In this document: piece by piece, positions 33,290 through 41,881 of the stretch
How positions within the stretch are numbered: position 1 is the first letter of the stretch
How the letters are laid out: each line of letters begins with the position of its first letter
NCBI GenBank assembly: GCA_029261995.1
Contig: JAJDAF010000063.1
Location: forward strand, 1 to 64,000
Direction: 5' to 3'
Length of the DNA stretch: 64,000 bases
Origin: Candidatus Zhuqueibacterota bacterium
Lineage (GTDB): Bacteria > Zhuqueibacterota > Zhuqueibacteria > Oceanimicrobiales > Oceanimicrobiaceae
The notes under the pieces: generated by a model
Told to the model about the DNA's origin: nothing
Seen by the model: only the letters and a program-made list of their open reading frames with translations
Database searches by the model: none
Program-made: the position numbers and the translations under genes

Positions 33290-33973
33290 TTATTCGACCT
33301 CTGACAAATAGTAAACCTTCGGTTCGGTACCCAAGTCTTCCATCAGTCGAAACGCACGATGGCTTTTTTTCAACTGGCTGACCTTGTGCTTCGGATTATC
33401 CAGGTCGCCAAAGTACATGGCTTTGGTGGGACAGCTTTCCACACACGCCGGCACATAGTCTCCTTCCCGCAGGTCCCGCCCATCGACGGCCGCCTGCTCT
33501 TTGGCTTTTTGAAGACGATGCACACAAAATGTGCACTTTTCCACGACTCCTTCGGGCCGGACTGACACATCCGGATTCAAAGCTTCACACCGCTCTTCCG
33601 GCCATTCCGGCTTGGTCCAGTTGAAGTGCTTGACTGTGTAAGGGCAGGCTACCTGGCAATACCGGCAGCCAATACATTGCGGATATATTTGCGCCACGAT
33701 CCCCTCGTCATTCTTGTAGGTTGCGCGCACCGGGCAGACTTTTGTACACGGCGGGTGCTCGCAGTGAAAACAGGGTCGCGGCATGTGCCGCATCTTTACC
33801 TCCGGAAACTCACCTTCGTAGGTGCTGAGGATGTCCATGCAAAGTATGGTGCGGCCTTTCGCTGACTCTTCGGGTCCGACAACAGGCACGTTGAGTTCGA
33901 CCTTGCAGGCAGTGACACATTCACCGCAGCCGGTGCACTTGTTCAAATCTATGACCATGCCCCATTTTGGCAT
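33290..33973 (-). CDS. Four-cluster ferredoxin subunit (NrfC/PsrB/QrcC type)
   Basis: Four cysteine sets suited to 4Fe-4S clusters: CTGCGECVTAC (near 13), CFHCEHPPCTKVC (near 68), CIGCRYCQVAC (near 99) and CTFC with CVESC (near 145-180). The 227-residue protein has no signal peptide, so it would be exported together with the Tat-signal subunit, or stay inside. It wires the membrane subunit to the large subunit. One base separates it from the large subunit gene. Confidence 0.93.
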   Translation of the reverse strand: MPKWGMVIDLNKCTGCGECVTACKVELNVPVVGPEESAKGRTILCMDILSTYEGEFPEVKMRHMPRPCFHCEHPPCTKVCPVRATYKNDEGIVAQIYPQCIGCRYCQVACPYTVKHFNWTKPEWPEERCEALNPDVSVRPEGVVEKCTFCVHRLQKAKEQAAVDGRDLREGDYVPACVESCPTKAMYFGDLDNPKHKVSQLKKSHRAFRLMEDLGTEPKVYYLSEVE

Positions 33974-33974
33974 A

Positions 33975-36458
33975 TTACGTCATCTCCTTTCGGTTACGCT
34001 TTTCAACAGTAGCTTTCGTGCTTGTCAGAGAAGACGTGCCGCTCAAATGGTCAAACTCTTCCAATAGAATCTCATAGGGATTCACGCCAATACCCTTGGC
34101 GTAACGTCCATTGGATTTATGGCCAAGACCAAAAGGAACGTACAATACGCCAGGCATGATGCCCGGTATGAGCCTTGCTTCGACTTCCAGACTCCCTATG
34201 GGAGAGGTAATTTGCACAAGGTCTCCTTCGCTGACTCCGTGGTCGTGGGCAGTCTCGGGATTTATCTCAACCCAGGACTGCCAGTAGTTTCGGCTGAGCA
34301 TGCCAAACAGCTCTTGCAGCATTGGCAGATTGCCGCCTTCTCCGGTGATATTCGTTATCAACCTGAACGGCAACAAATGCAGGGGAAATCGCCCCTCGTT
34401 GTCACGAAGCTCCGGCGCCTCGTAGTGAGGCAGAAAGACCAAATCTCCTCGGGCCTCGACCTTCCATTTCTGCAAAACCTCGTTCTGTTCGTCCTCCGAT
34501 GCCCTGGCCGTCTGCAAATGTGCCTTGATTTCGCCTTCCAGTACTTGCGAATAGAATTCATATTTTTTGGATGGGGTTTTGATCAGCCGTCGAAAATCAG
34601 TCGCGTCAGGGAATGGATTCCACCAGCCGCCTTTTTCCAGCAGCACTTGCCAGAACTCATCGAAAGTGGAGTATTCGAAAAGTTGCCAGCCCCGTTCCTT
34701 GAGAAACTCCAGCCAGTCTTCATCAATGCGTTCGCTGAAAATCGTTCCGGCGCCGGTCTCATAAACGCCTCTGAGGTGGTCTTCGAGATAGGTTTTGTAG
34801 TCAGCCCACGGCAAAGACGACGCCACCGTGCCGCCGAGCGATTGCGCAATTTGTAGAATCACATCACCTGTGTGACGCGTGTCATACATTGGCGCCACCA
34901 CGGGCTGCTGCATGCCGAAGTGAGAAAAGTCCACCATCGGCACGCTGTAGGCAACATCATGTTTTTCCAGGAAGACGTGGTCCGGCAGCACCAAATCGGC
35001 GTACGCGCTGGTTTCATCCAGCGACGATGAAAAGCTGACAATGAACGGAACATCCGTCAGCGCGGCGGCAAAGTCGCCCTGGTTGACGGAGTTGAAAACC
35101 GGATTTGCGTTTGCCAGGAAAAGCATCTCGATCTGGTAGGGTTGGTTTTCAAGCATTGCTTTGGGTAAGAAGGCAACGGCGTCGTCCGTAAAACAGATCT
35201 CAGACATCGACTGCAGCAAATCAGGCTGGTTCAAACCGCTTGCAGCAACTTGGTCCACCTCCGTTTTTTGCGCCTCCGAGAAAGGCGGTGCTTTCGGCAC
35301 AGAAATGACGCCGTCGTCCTTGTAATTACCTTTGAGGGCATTCAAACACTCGATGGCCCAGAGCGTGTACACGCCGTTGCTACTGTTAACGGCATGACCG
35401 CCGGCCAGTACCAGAGCTGATTTGGCCGCACCGAACTCGCGCGCGACTTCGACGATCTGTCTGGCTGGCAGGCCGGTTATTTGGGCTACTTTTTCAGGGT
35501 AATAGTTGTCTTCAACCAGCGTTTTGAAACCGATGCGTGAATTGCCGGAGGAGTCCACCCAATCATCAAATCCGAAAGAGTGCGCCTTGATAAAACGGCT
35601 GTCGAAATTTCGATCTTTGATGAGCACGTTGGCGATACCCAGAGCCAAAGCCGCCATCGTGCCTGGCTTGGCCGGCAGCCATCGGCTTGAATTGCTGGCG
35701 GTGCGAGAGAGGCGGGAATCAACATGAACCACCTTGACATTCCGCCTTTCGCCACGATTTCTGAACTCAGAGTAGAGCTGGTTGAATCGAATCGGCGAGG
35801 GACCTTCATCCAAAAAATCAGCGCCGAAATTGATCAGCATCTCGATGTCTTTGAAATTGTAGGCCAGCTCTGACTTATGCCCCTGAGTCAGATAGGTGGC
35901 TGCCGTGGACGGCTTGTTCTGATCAAAAACAAACAGGTTGGGCGAGCCAAAAGCCTGCATGAATCGCTCGTTCAAACGCGACGAGAGATTGTTGTCCGGT
36001 CCGGTGAAGAAAGCTAACTTGTGCGCCGCATTCTTGTCGCGCAATGCCTGCAAGCGCGATACCACCGTTTGCATCGCCTCATCCCAGGTGATTTCCTGCC
36101 ATTTGTCTTCCCCGCGTTCGCCAACTCGCTGCAATGGCTGCCTCATTCTATCCGGGTTGTACAAGGCTTCGATGCCGGCTTCGGCCATCGGGCAAATGCC
36201 GCCGCGATTCACGGCGTGCAGTGGGTTGCCAGAAATCCGAACCGGAATGCCGTCTATCAAACGTACTTTAATGCCGCAGCCTCCGGAACACAGGCTGCAA
36301 ACGCTGGTCTTCCAGGTTTCGATTCTCGGCGCGCCGCCAATCTTTTCAAAGACTTCATCAGGCACCGACCACATGGAGTCGCAGCCCAGCCCGGCCAAAG
36401 AAACGCCGGCGGTCGTGATTCCTAGATATTTCAGAAACTCTCTACGCGAGATGTCCAT
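33975..36458 (-). CDS. Tat-exported molybdopterin-oxidoreductase-like subunit (QrcB/ActB-like, Mo ligand apparently missing)
   Basis: The N-terminus carries a twin-arginine signal (SRREFLK) ending in a lipobox cysteine (C26). C54, C57, C61 and C89 are spaced for one 4Fe-4S cluster. The Lys that follows the last Cys in most Mo enzymes (CxKG) is Met here (CPMAEAG). At the place where Ser, Cys or Sec binds molybdenum (FVFDQNKPSTAATYL, near 175) none of these sits in register. Both changes recall QrcB and ActB, which have the fold but no molybdenum. The 827-residue protein would then be a wire, not a reductase; this is inference from motif reading. It follows the pentahaem gene by 96 bp. Confidence 0.82.
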   Translation of the reverse strand: MDISRREFLKYLGITTAGVSLAGLGCDSMWSVPDEVFEKIGGAPRIETWKTSVCSLCSGGCGIKVRLIDGIPVRISGNPLHAVNRGGICPMAEAGIEALYNPDRMRQPLQRVGERGEDKWQEITWDEAMQTVVSRLQALRDKNAAHKLAFFTGPDNNLSSRLNERFMQAFGSPNLFVFDQNKPSTAATYLTQGHKSELAYNFKDIEMLINFGADFLDEGPSPIRFNQLYSEFRNRGERRNVKVVHVDSRLSRTASNSSRWLPAKPGTMAALALGIANVLIKDRNFDSRFIKAHSFGFDDWVDSSGNSRIGFKTLVEDNYYPEKVAQITGLPARQIVEVAREFGAAKSALVLAGGHAVNSSNGVYTLWAIECLNALKGNYKDDGVISVPKAPPFSEAQKTEVDQVAASGLNQPDLLQSMSEICFTDDAVAFLPKAMLENQPYQIEMLFLANANPVFNSVNQGDFAAALTDVPFIVSFSSSLDETSAYADLVLPDHVFLEKHDVAYSVPMVDFSHFGMQQPVVAPMYDTRHTGDVILQIAQSLGGTVASSLPWADYKTYLEDHLRGVYETGAGTIFSERIDEDWLEFLKERGWQLFEYSTFDEFWQVLLEKGGWWNPFPDATDFRRLIKTPSKKYEFYSQVLEGEIKAHLQTARASEDEQNEVLQKWKVEARGDLVFLPHYEAPELRDNEGRFPLHLLPFRLITNITGEGGNLPMLQELFGMLSRNYWQSWVEINPETAHDHGVSEGDLVQITSPIGSLEVEARLIPGIMPGVLYVPFGLGHKSNGRYAKGIGVNPYEILLEEFDHLSGTSSLTSTKATVEKRNRKEMT

Positions 36459-36554
36459 TCAGGGACTCCTTACAGGATTTGGTCTTAACTCTTGCGAACG
36501 GTTTTTCCGACGAGTTGCTGTCTCAAGTGAACCGGCAGCAACGGCCCGGTCCGA

Positions 36555-37055
36555 CTACCTGTGACAGGCATAGCAGTCGTTACTGACATTTCTCGCCTCG
36601 TGACAATCCATGCACCAATCCATGGTCACCTCTTGAAATGGCTCCGAAACCGGCTTGACCATCTCGCCAACTTCTCCGTGGCACGCGACGCAGTCCAACT
36701 CCCCAAGCTTGACATGACGCCGGTGCGAAAAGTACGCGTAGTCGGGGACGACATTGATCTGCCGCCAGGGAATTCTTCGGTTGTCATTGACATAGCTCAG
36801 CAGCGCGGCCTCGGCCTCACTCTCGGTGCTCGCCTCTTCATGGCAATCGCGACAGAGTTCAACATTTGGAATGGAGGCGCGAGCACCGTCTTCGGCGTAG
36901 ACATGGCAGTCAAGGCACTCCATGTCGTTTTCTTGCACGTGCATGTTATGATTGTATGCAATGGGTTGGCTACCGCCGTCTCTGCCATTGAGATACGCAA
37001 AAACCAGGCTGGCCGGCAGCAGGAGCCCAATCAAAATGACTTGCTTGATTTTCAT
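36555..37055 (-). CDS. Pentahaem periplasmic cytochrome c (ActA/QrcA-like)
   Basis: An uncleaved or cleaved N-terminal hydrophobic segment (1-21) anchors or exports the 166-residue protein. Five CXXCH motifs lie at 47-51, 68-72, 122-126, 148-152 and 161-165. Extra His residues in NHNMHV and SHRRHV are placed to be the sixth ligands, as in class III cytochromes and the ActA subunit. It stands first in the order pentahaem, Mo-like, ferredoxin, NrfD, the order of qrcABCD, and would be the exit for electrons from the complex. Confidence 0.88.
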   Translation of the reverse strand: MKIKQVILIGLLLPASLVFAYLNGRDGGSQPIAYNHNMHVQENDMECLDCHVYAEDGARASIPNVELCRDCHEEASTESEAEAALLSYVNDNRRIPWRQINVVPDYAYFSHRRHVKLGELDCVACHGEVGEMVKPVSEPFQEVTMDWCMDCHEARNVSNDCYACHR

Positions 37056-37123
37056 GAGCAGTTCGTTGTCCCGTCAGTATCGATTAGAACCATTGCGGTT
37101 GGGGTCTTTTTCAGGCAGAAGAT

Positions 37124-37154
37124 CCGGCGCCAGGCCCGCGGCCAATGGCGCCGG
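37124..37154 (-). terminator. Hairpin between the sorted haem protein and the pentahaem gene
   Basis: CCGGCGCCA (37124-37132) and TGGCGCCGG (37146-37154) pair perfectly, 12 bp beyond the stop at 37166. No T-run follows, so it may set the ratio between the first gene and the rest of the operon instead of ending transcription. Confidence 0.5.
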
Positions 37155-37165
37155 TATCAATCCAG

Positions 37166-40100
37166 TTACTTGATGAAGACCATCTTCTTCACATCGTTGA
37201 AACCATTGACGGTCAGCCGGTAGACATAAACACCGGTACTCAGGTTTGAGGCATCAAAGTCAACCTTGTGGCTGCCAGCGTCAAATTGTTTATTGACCAC
37301 TTCGGCGATCTTGCGGCCCAGAATATCGTAGATTTTTAATTCGACATTTCCAGACTGTTTGAGATCGAAACGAATCGTAGTGGAAGGATTGAAGGGATTC
37401 GGATAATTCTGAAGCAGGGCGTAGGACCTGGGTATCTGAGTCCCCGAAGTCGATTCGACATTGGTGATCACCGGGAAGTTCAGGGTGTAGATAGTGGCGT
37501 CAAAGCCGTCACCAGGATGTCCGGAACCTTCGTTGTCAAAAACTTCGGTTGTGAAATCTACAGAACCTTCAGAAACGACCGTAAAATCGTCTGTATCACT
37601 GCTCAACAAGCGTTTGAACTCGACGGTCCAGACCCCGTTGTCATACTTGCCGGCAGAGTGCACGGAAGCACGATTGCCGGTCGGCAGGCTCAGAATCCGG
37701 CCAGGAATGGTTGCGCCGGTATCAAAGGTTGCCCCTGCGTCAAACGCCACGGCCGTATCTGCTGTGCCCGGTGTGACGCCAAACGGGTCGAAACCATTCA
37801 GTGCCGCTAAATTCCCAAGCAGAATATCGACGCTGGCATTGGGGTCGGTCGATGCCATGAAACTCGGAAGCCCTGAACCATCGTCCGAGTTGCGGCTATC
37901 GATGCCGGTACCGGCGTCACCATGACGACCGGCTGTGTCCCACCACTTGTCATCGAGAAAGCCAAGCGGATTGGTGCGCGCCGCTTTCCAGTGCCAAACA
38001 TCGACCTTGCCAACATTCGTCTTCATCTCCGTGCCATGACACATGGTCAGGCAATTGGCGCCGTCAGTCCCATTCTGCCCCATATCCCAGACGATGCCCA
38101 CTCGATCTTCGTCGCTGGATGAGCTCCAGGTGGTGCCGTCGAAACTCCATTGGTTTTTGGCGATGCTGTGAGTCGTGGTGGCATCCGTCCACTTGCTCAG
38201 GACATACAGATATTCCGCGTCCACCATGGCCTGTACGGTCAAACCCTTGGATGTCGTGATGGCATCGGAAGTCCACTCACCCGAATCAGCAACACCGTCG
38301 AGAGTTGGTGTTCCGATTGTCGCGGTCAAAGAAGTCTTGTCAACGGGAACCGCCGGAAAATTCAGGGTGTAGATGGTTGCATCAAAGCCGTCGGTAGGAT
38401 GCCCGGAGCCCTCGTTGTCGAATATCTCCGTTGAGAAATCGACTGAACTGCCGGGTATGGCGTCAAAATCATCGTCGTCACTCACCAAATCTCTGCTGAA
38501 CTCAACGGTCCAGATGCCGCTATCATATTTTCCGGCTGAGTGCACCGAGGCTCGGTTGCCGGTCGGCAGGCTCAAAATCCGGCCAGGTATGGTCGCGTCG
38601 GTGTTGAAGGTCGCAGCAGCATCAAACACCACGGCCGTATCTGCTGTACCGGGTGTGACGCCAAACGGGTCAAAACCATTCTGCGCTGCCAAATCTCCGA
38701 GCAGAATATCGACACTAGCATTGGGGTCGGTCGCCGCCATAAAACTCGGAAGCCCCGCACCGTCGTCAGCGTTGCGGCTGTCGATGCCAGTACCGGCATC
38801 ACCGTGCCGCCCGGCGGTATCCCACCATTTGTCATCGAGAAAGCCAAGAGGATTAGTGCGCGCCGCTTTCCAGTGCCAAACATCGACCTTGCCGACGTTC
38901 GTTTTCATCTCTGTGCCATGACACATCGTCAGGCAATTGACGCCGTCGGCCCCATTCTGGCCCATGTCCCAGATAATGCCAACCCGATCCTCGTCGCCGG
39001 ATGAACTCCAGGTGGCGCCATCGAAACTCCACTGGTTTTTCGCGATACTGTGCGTTGAAGTCGCATCCATCCAGGTAGCCAGGACGTACAGCTTGTCTTC
39101 ATCGATCATCGATTTGACCGTTAGCCCGGTTGCGGTCGTGATGGCATCTGAAGTCCATTCTCCGGGAGATGCGACTCCGTCCAGGCTAGGGGTGCCAATC
39201 GTGGCAGTGAGAGAGGTATTGGAGCCTCCGGTCTCTGGAAAATTCAGCGTATAGATGGTGGCGTCGAAGCCGTCACCCGGATGGCCGGAGCCTTCGTTAT
39301 CGAATACCTCGGTGGTAAATTGTACCGAACTGCCTGGCACGACCACAAAGTCATCGTCATCGCTCGTCAGCGGTCTGCTAAACTCAACGTTCCAGGTTCC
39401 GTTGTCGTACTTGCCGGCGGAACGTACCGAGGCACGGTTGCCAGTCGGCAGGCTCAGAATCCGGCCCGGTATGGCCGCACCGGTGTTGAAGGTTACTGTG
39501 CTGTCAAACGCCACTGCTGTGTCTGCCGCGCCGGGTGTAACGCCAAACGGGTCGAAACCATTCAACGCCGCCAAATCCCCAAGCAGAATATCGACACTGG
39601 CATTGGCGTCGGTGGCCGCCATAAAACTCGGAAGCCCGAAACCATTGTCAGCGTTGCGGCTGTCGATGCCGCTACCGGCGTCGCCGTGACGTCCCGCGGT
39701 GTCCCACCATTTGTCATCTGTAAAGCCGAGGGGGTTGGTGCGCGCCGCTTTCCAGTGCCAAACATCGACCTTGCCGACATTCGTTTTCATCTCTGTGCCA
39801 TGACACATGGTCAGGCAATTGGCGGCGTCGGCTCCATTCTGGCCCATGTCCCAGATAATGCCAACCCGATCCTCGTCGCCGGATGCGCTCCAGGTGGCGC
39901 CGTCGAAAGTCCATTGGTTCTTGGCAATGCTGTGAGTCGATGTTGCGTCATCCCAACTGGCGAGGACGTACAGATTGTCATCATCGACCATCGCCTTCAG
40001 GGTCAGACCTTTTGCTGTCGTGATCATGTCTGAGGTCCATTCTTCTGGAGAGACCACGCCGTCTAGCGTTGGAGTCCCGACGGTTGCCGTGAGCGAATTC

Positions 40101-40168
40101 TGGGCAAACACGTTGAGTCCCATCATCAAGACCGCGCCCATCGCAGACAAGAGTAGAGTTCTTTTCAT
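37166..40168 (-). CDS. Secreted triple-repeat ethylbenzene-dehydrogenase-like haem protein with C-terminal sorting domain
   Basis: The start is taken at ATG 40168, after GGAGGAAATACAG, which leaves a proper signal peptide (1-22). Three near-identical repeats of about 294 residues (25-318, 319-612, 613-905) each resemble the haem-binding gamma-subunit domain of ethylbenzene dehydrogenase. Each contains CLTMCH (118-123, 412-417, 706-711), a CX3CH c-type haem motif, then DVWHWKAARTNPLGF. The last 85 residues are a YPNPFNPSTTIRF sorting/FlgD-like domain, ending in MVFIK. The 1000-residue protein should be exported to the cell surface or outside carrying three haems, at the head of the respiratory cluster. 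It may be an extracellular electron carrier; no test of this exists in the sequence. Confidence 0.85.
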   Translation of the reverse strand: MKRTLLLSAMGAVLMMGLNVFAQNSLTATVGTPTLDGVVSPEEWTSDMITTAKGLTLKAMVDDDNLYVLASWDDATSTHSIAKNQWTFDGATWSASGDEDRVGIIWDMGQNGADAANCLTMCHGTEMKTNVGKVDVWHWKAARTNPLGFTDDKWWDTAGRHGDAGSGIDSRNADNGFGLPSFMAATDANASVDILLGDLAALNGFDPFGVTPGAADTAVAFDSTVTFNTGAAIPGRILSLPTGNRASVRSAGKYDNGTWNVEFSRPLTSDDDDFVVVPGSSVQFTTEVFDNEGSGHPGDGFDATIYTLNFPETGGSNTSLTATIGTPSLDGVASPGEWTSDAITTATGLTVKSMIDEDKLYVLATWMDATSTHSIAKNQWSFDGATWSSSGDEDRVGIIWDMGQNGADGVNCLTMCHGTEMKTNVGKVDVWHWKAARTNPLGFLDDKWWDTAGRHGDAGTGIDSRNADDGAGLPSFMAATDPNASVDILLGDLAAQNGFDPFGVTPGTADTAVVFDAAATFNTDATIPGRILSLPTGNRASVHSAGKYDSGIWTVEFSRDLVSDDDDFDAIPGSSVDFSTEIFDNEGSGHPTDGFDATIYTLNFPAVPVDKTSLTATIGTPTLDGVADSGEWTSDAITTSKGLTVQAMVDAEYLYVLSKWTDATTTHSIAKNQWSFDGTTWSSSSDEDRVGIVWDMGQNGTDGANCLTMCHGTEMKTNVGKVDVWHWKAARTNPLGFLDDKWWDTAGRHGDAGTGIDSRNSDDGSGLPSFMASTDPNASVDILLGNLAALNGFDPFGVTPGTADTAVAFDAGATFDTGATIPGRILSLPTGNRASVHSAGKYDNGVWTVEFKRLLSSDTDDFTVVSEGSVDFTTEVFDNEGSGHPGDGFDATIYTLNFPVITNVESTSGTQIPRSYALLQNYPNPFNPSTTIRFDLKQSGNVELKIYDILGRKIAEVVNKQFDAGSHKVDFDASNLSTGVYVYRLTVNGFNDVKKMVFIK

Positions 40169-40274
40169 CTGTATTTCCTCCGATATTTTTGGTATATGCC
40201 GCCCCTCAGGACAGAGGGGTAGAATGTTTGTTTCCCCGCAAATTGCTTCTGGCGGATGATTATTCGCAAACAAC

Positions 40275-40291
40275 GCACAATTACCGTGCCG
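40275..40291 (-). promoter_or_regulatory. Possible sigma-54 promoter of the respiratory cluster (weak)
   Basis: On the minus strand CGGCACGGTAATTGTG matches the -24 element well but has GT in place of GC at -12. It would start transcription about 95 bases before the ATG at 40168. The gap 40169-40507 holds no gene; two NtrC-type genes stand nearby. No strong sigma-70 site was seen in the gap. Confidence 0.35.
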
Positions 40292-40507
40292 AGCCCGGCG
40301 ATGAGCATATAATTATTTAATAATATGAAACTTAAGACTTATTGAGATGCGCAACCGGAGAGCGAATGACTTGACAGTCAGCCGTCATTCCCATGTTGAG
40401 GATATGTTATAAGTGTTTAGAAATCAATGCAATGGCAAGATCTGGTAGGCGTGACGACAAACCGTCAGTTCTGGTGGCGAAATCCGTCAGCCGCCGGAAT
40501 GATTTTC

Positions 40508-41881
40508 TCAATCGGGGTTGAGACGTGCAAGTTTATCGCGCAGAGTTGTTCTCGGTATGTCCAGCAGTTCGGCGGCCTTGACCTGGTTTCCCGCAGCCTC
40601 TTTCATAGCCCAGAATATCAACCTGGTTTCCATTTCTGCAATCGCATCCGAAAACTTGAGCGCCCCTTCTCCACGAAGGTTTCGTGACAGCAAATCACCC
40701 AGCGCCGGTAGCTCATGCAGATAGTCGGGCAGATCGGCCACGGCGACGCATTCCGATTTGGCAAGCGTGACCGCGTGCTCGACAACATTTTCCAGCTCTC
40801 TGACATTGCCAGACCACTCATGCCGCAGCAGAATTCTCTGAGCTTCGGGGGAAAAATGGGTGACGGATTTGTCTTTCGCTTTCGAGAGTTTCTCGAGGAA
40901 ATGCTGAGTCAGAAGGAGGATGTCCTCTCTGCGCTCTCGCAGGGACGGCAACTTGACTTTGACTACGTTGAGGCGATAGTACAGATCCTCGCGAAATGCC
41001 CCGTCAGCGACCATCCGTTTCAAGTCTTTCTTTGTGGCGCAAATCAAACGGACATCCATCTTCAAGGGGTGTTCACCGCCAACCCGCTCGAACGTTCGCT
41101 CCTGGATCACTCTCAGGAGTTTCACCTGCAGATCCAGCGGGATGTCATCGACTTCATCCAGGAAAATGGTTCCTTTGTCGGCAAGCTCAAATCGGCCCCG
41201 CTTGCGACGCATGGCGCCGGTAAAAGCACCCTTCTCATGGCCGAACAGCTCACTCTCCAGGAGTTCTCGGTTCAGGATGGCGCAGCTAAGTTTGACAAAG
41301 GGACCTGTCTTTCTGTGGCTATTGTAGTGCAGCGCATTTGCCATCAGTTCTTTGCCTGTACCAGTCTCGCCCTGTATCAGAATGGTGGTGTCGCTGTCCG
41401 CCACAGCATCTGCCTTCTCAAACACGTCACGCATCACTTTGGAGTGGCCGATGAGATTCTCATAGCGATATTGCGACTGGATTTTTTTCTTCAGTTCTGC
41501 AATCTCAACTTTGCCTTTCTTGTGCTCCATCAAGCGCTTGATCTTGATAGAAAGCTCATCGTATGGAAAAGGCTTGGTTATGTAGTCGTAGGCGCCTTCC
41601 TTCATCGCCGCCACGGCACTCTCTATGGTTCCGTACGCGGTCATCATGATCACTTCCGTGGCTGGCGACAACTTCTTGATTTCCTTAAGAAAGGTCAAAC
41701 CGTCCATCGACGGCATTCGCAGGTCGGTGATTACGACATCGAACCGGTCTTTCTTCAGATGTTCGAGGCCCACAAAAGCATTCTGGCCAATCTCAACCTC
41801 ATAGCCATCGTCCTCGAGTTGCGTTTTTAAGGTGACACGTTTGAGTTTTTCATCGTCGATTACAAGCACTCTATCTGCCAT
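40508..41881 (-). CDS. NtrC-family sigma-54-dependent response regulator, paired with a haem-type kinase
   Basis: Receiver (1-120) with D53 (VVITDLRMPSMDG), AAA+ domain with Walker A GETGTGKE, contact loop GAFTGA (GHEKGAFTGAMRR), and a C-terminal Fis-type helix-turn-helix (VKAAELLDIPRTTLRDKLARL). Its start overlaps the end of the kinase gene by 11 bp, so kinase and regulator are a pair. It lies directly upstream of the respiratory cluster and is the natural candidate to control it with sigma-54. Its 3' end leaves a 339-bp gap to the first cluster gene. Confidence 0.92.
   Translation of the reverse strand: MADRVLVIDDEKLKRVTLKTQLEDDGYEVEIGQNAFVGLEHLKKDRFDVVITDLRMPSMDGLTFLKEIKKLSPATEVIMMTAYGTIESAVAAMKEGAYDYITKPFPYDELSIKIKRLMEHKKGKVEIAELKKKIQSQYRYENLIGHSKVMRDVFEKADAVADSDTTILIQGETGTGKELMANALHYNSHRKTGPFVKLSCAILNRELLESELFGHEKGAFTGAMRRKRGRFELADKGTIFLDEVDDIPLDLQVKLLRVIQERTFERVGGEHPLKMDVRLICATKKDLKRMVADGAFREDLYYRLNVVKVKLPSLRERREDILLLTQHFLEKLSKAKDKSVTHFSPEAQRILLRHEWSGNVRELENVVEHAVTLAKSECVAVADLPDYLHELPALGDLLSRNLRGEGALKFSDAIAEMETRLIFWAMKEAAGNQVKAAELLDIPRTTLRDKLARLNPD

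Noticed and set aside
40169-40273. Upstream start for the triple-repeat haem protein
   Set aside because: The longer form hides the signal peptide; ATG 40168 has a good ribosome site.
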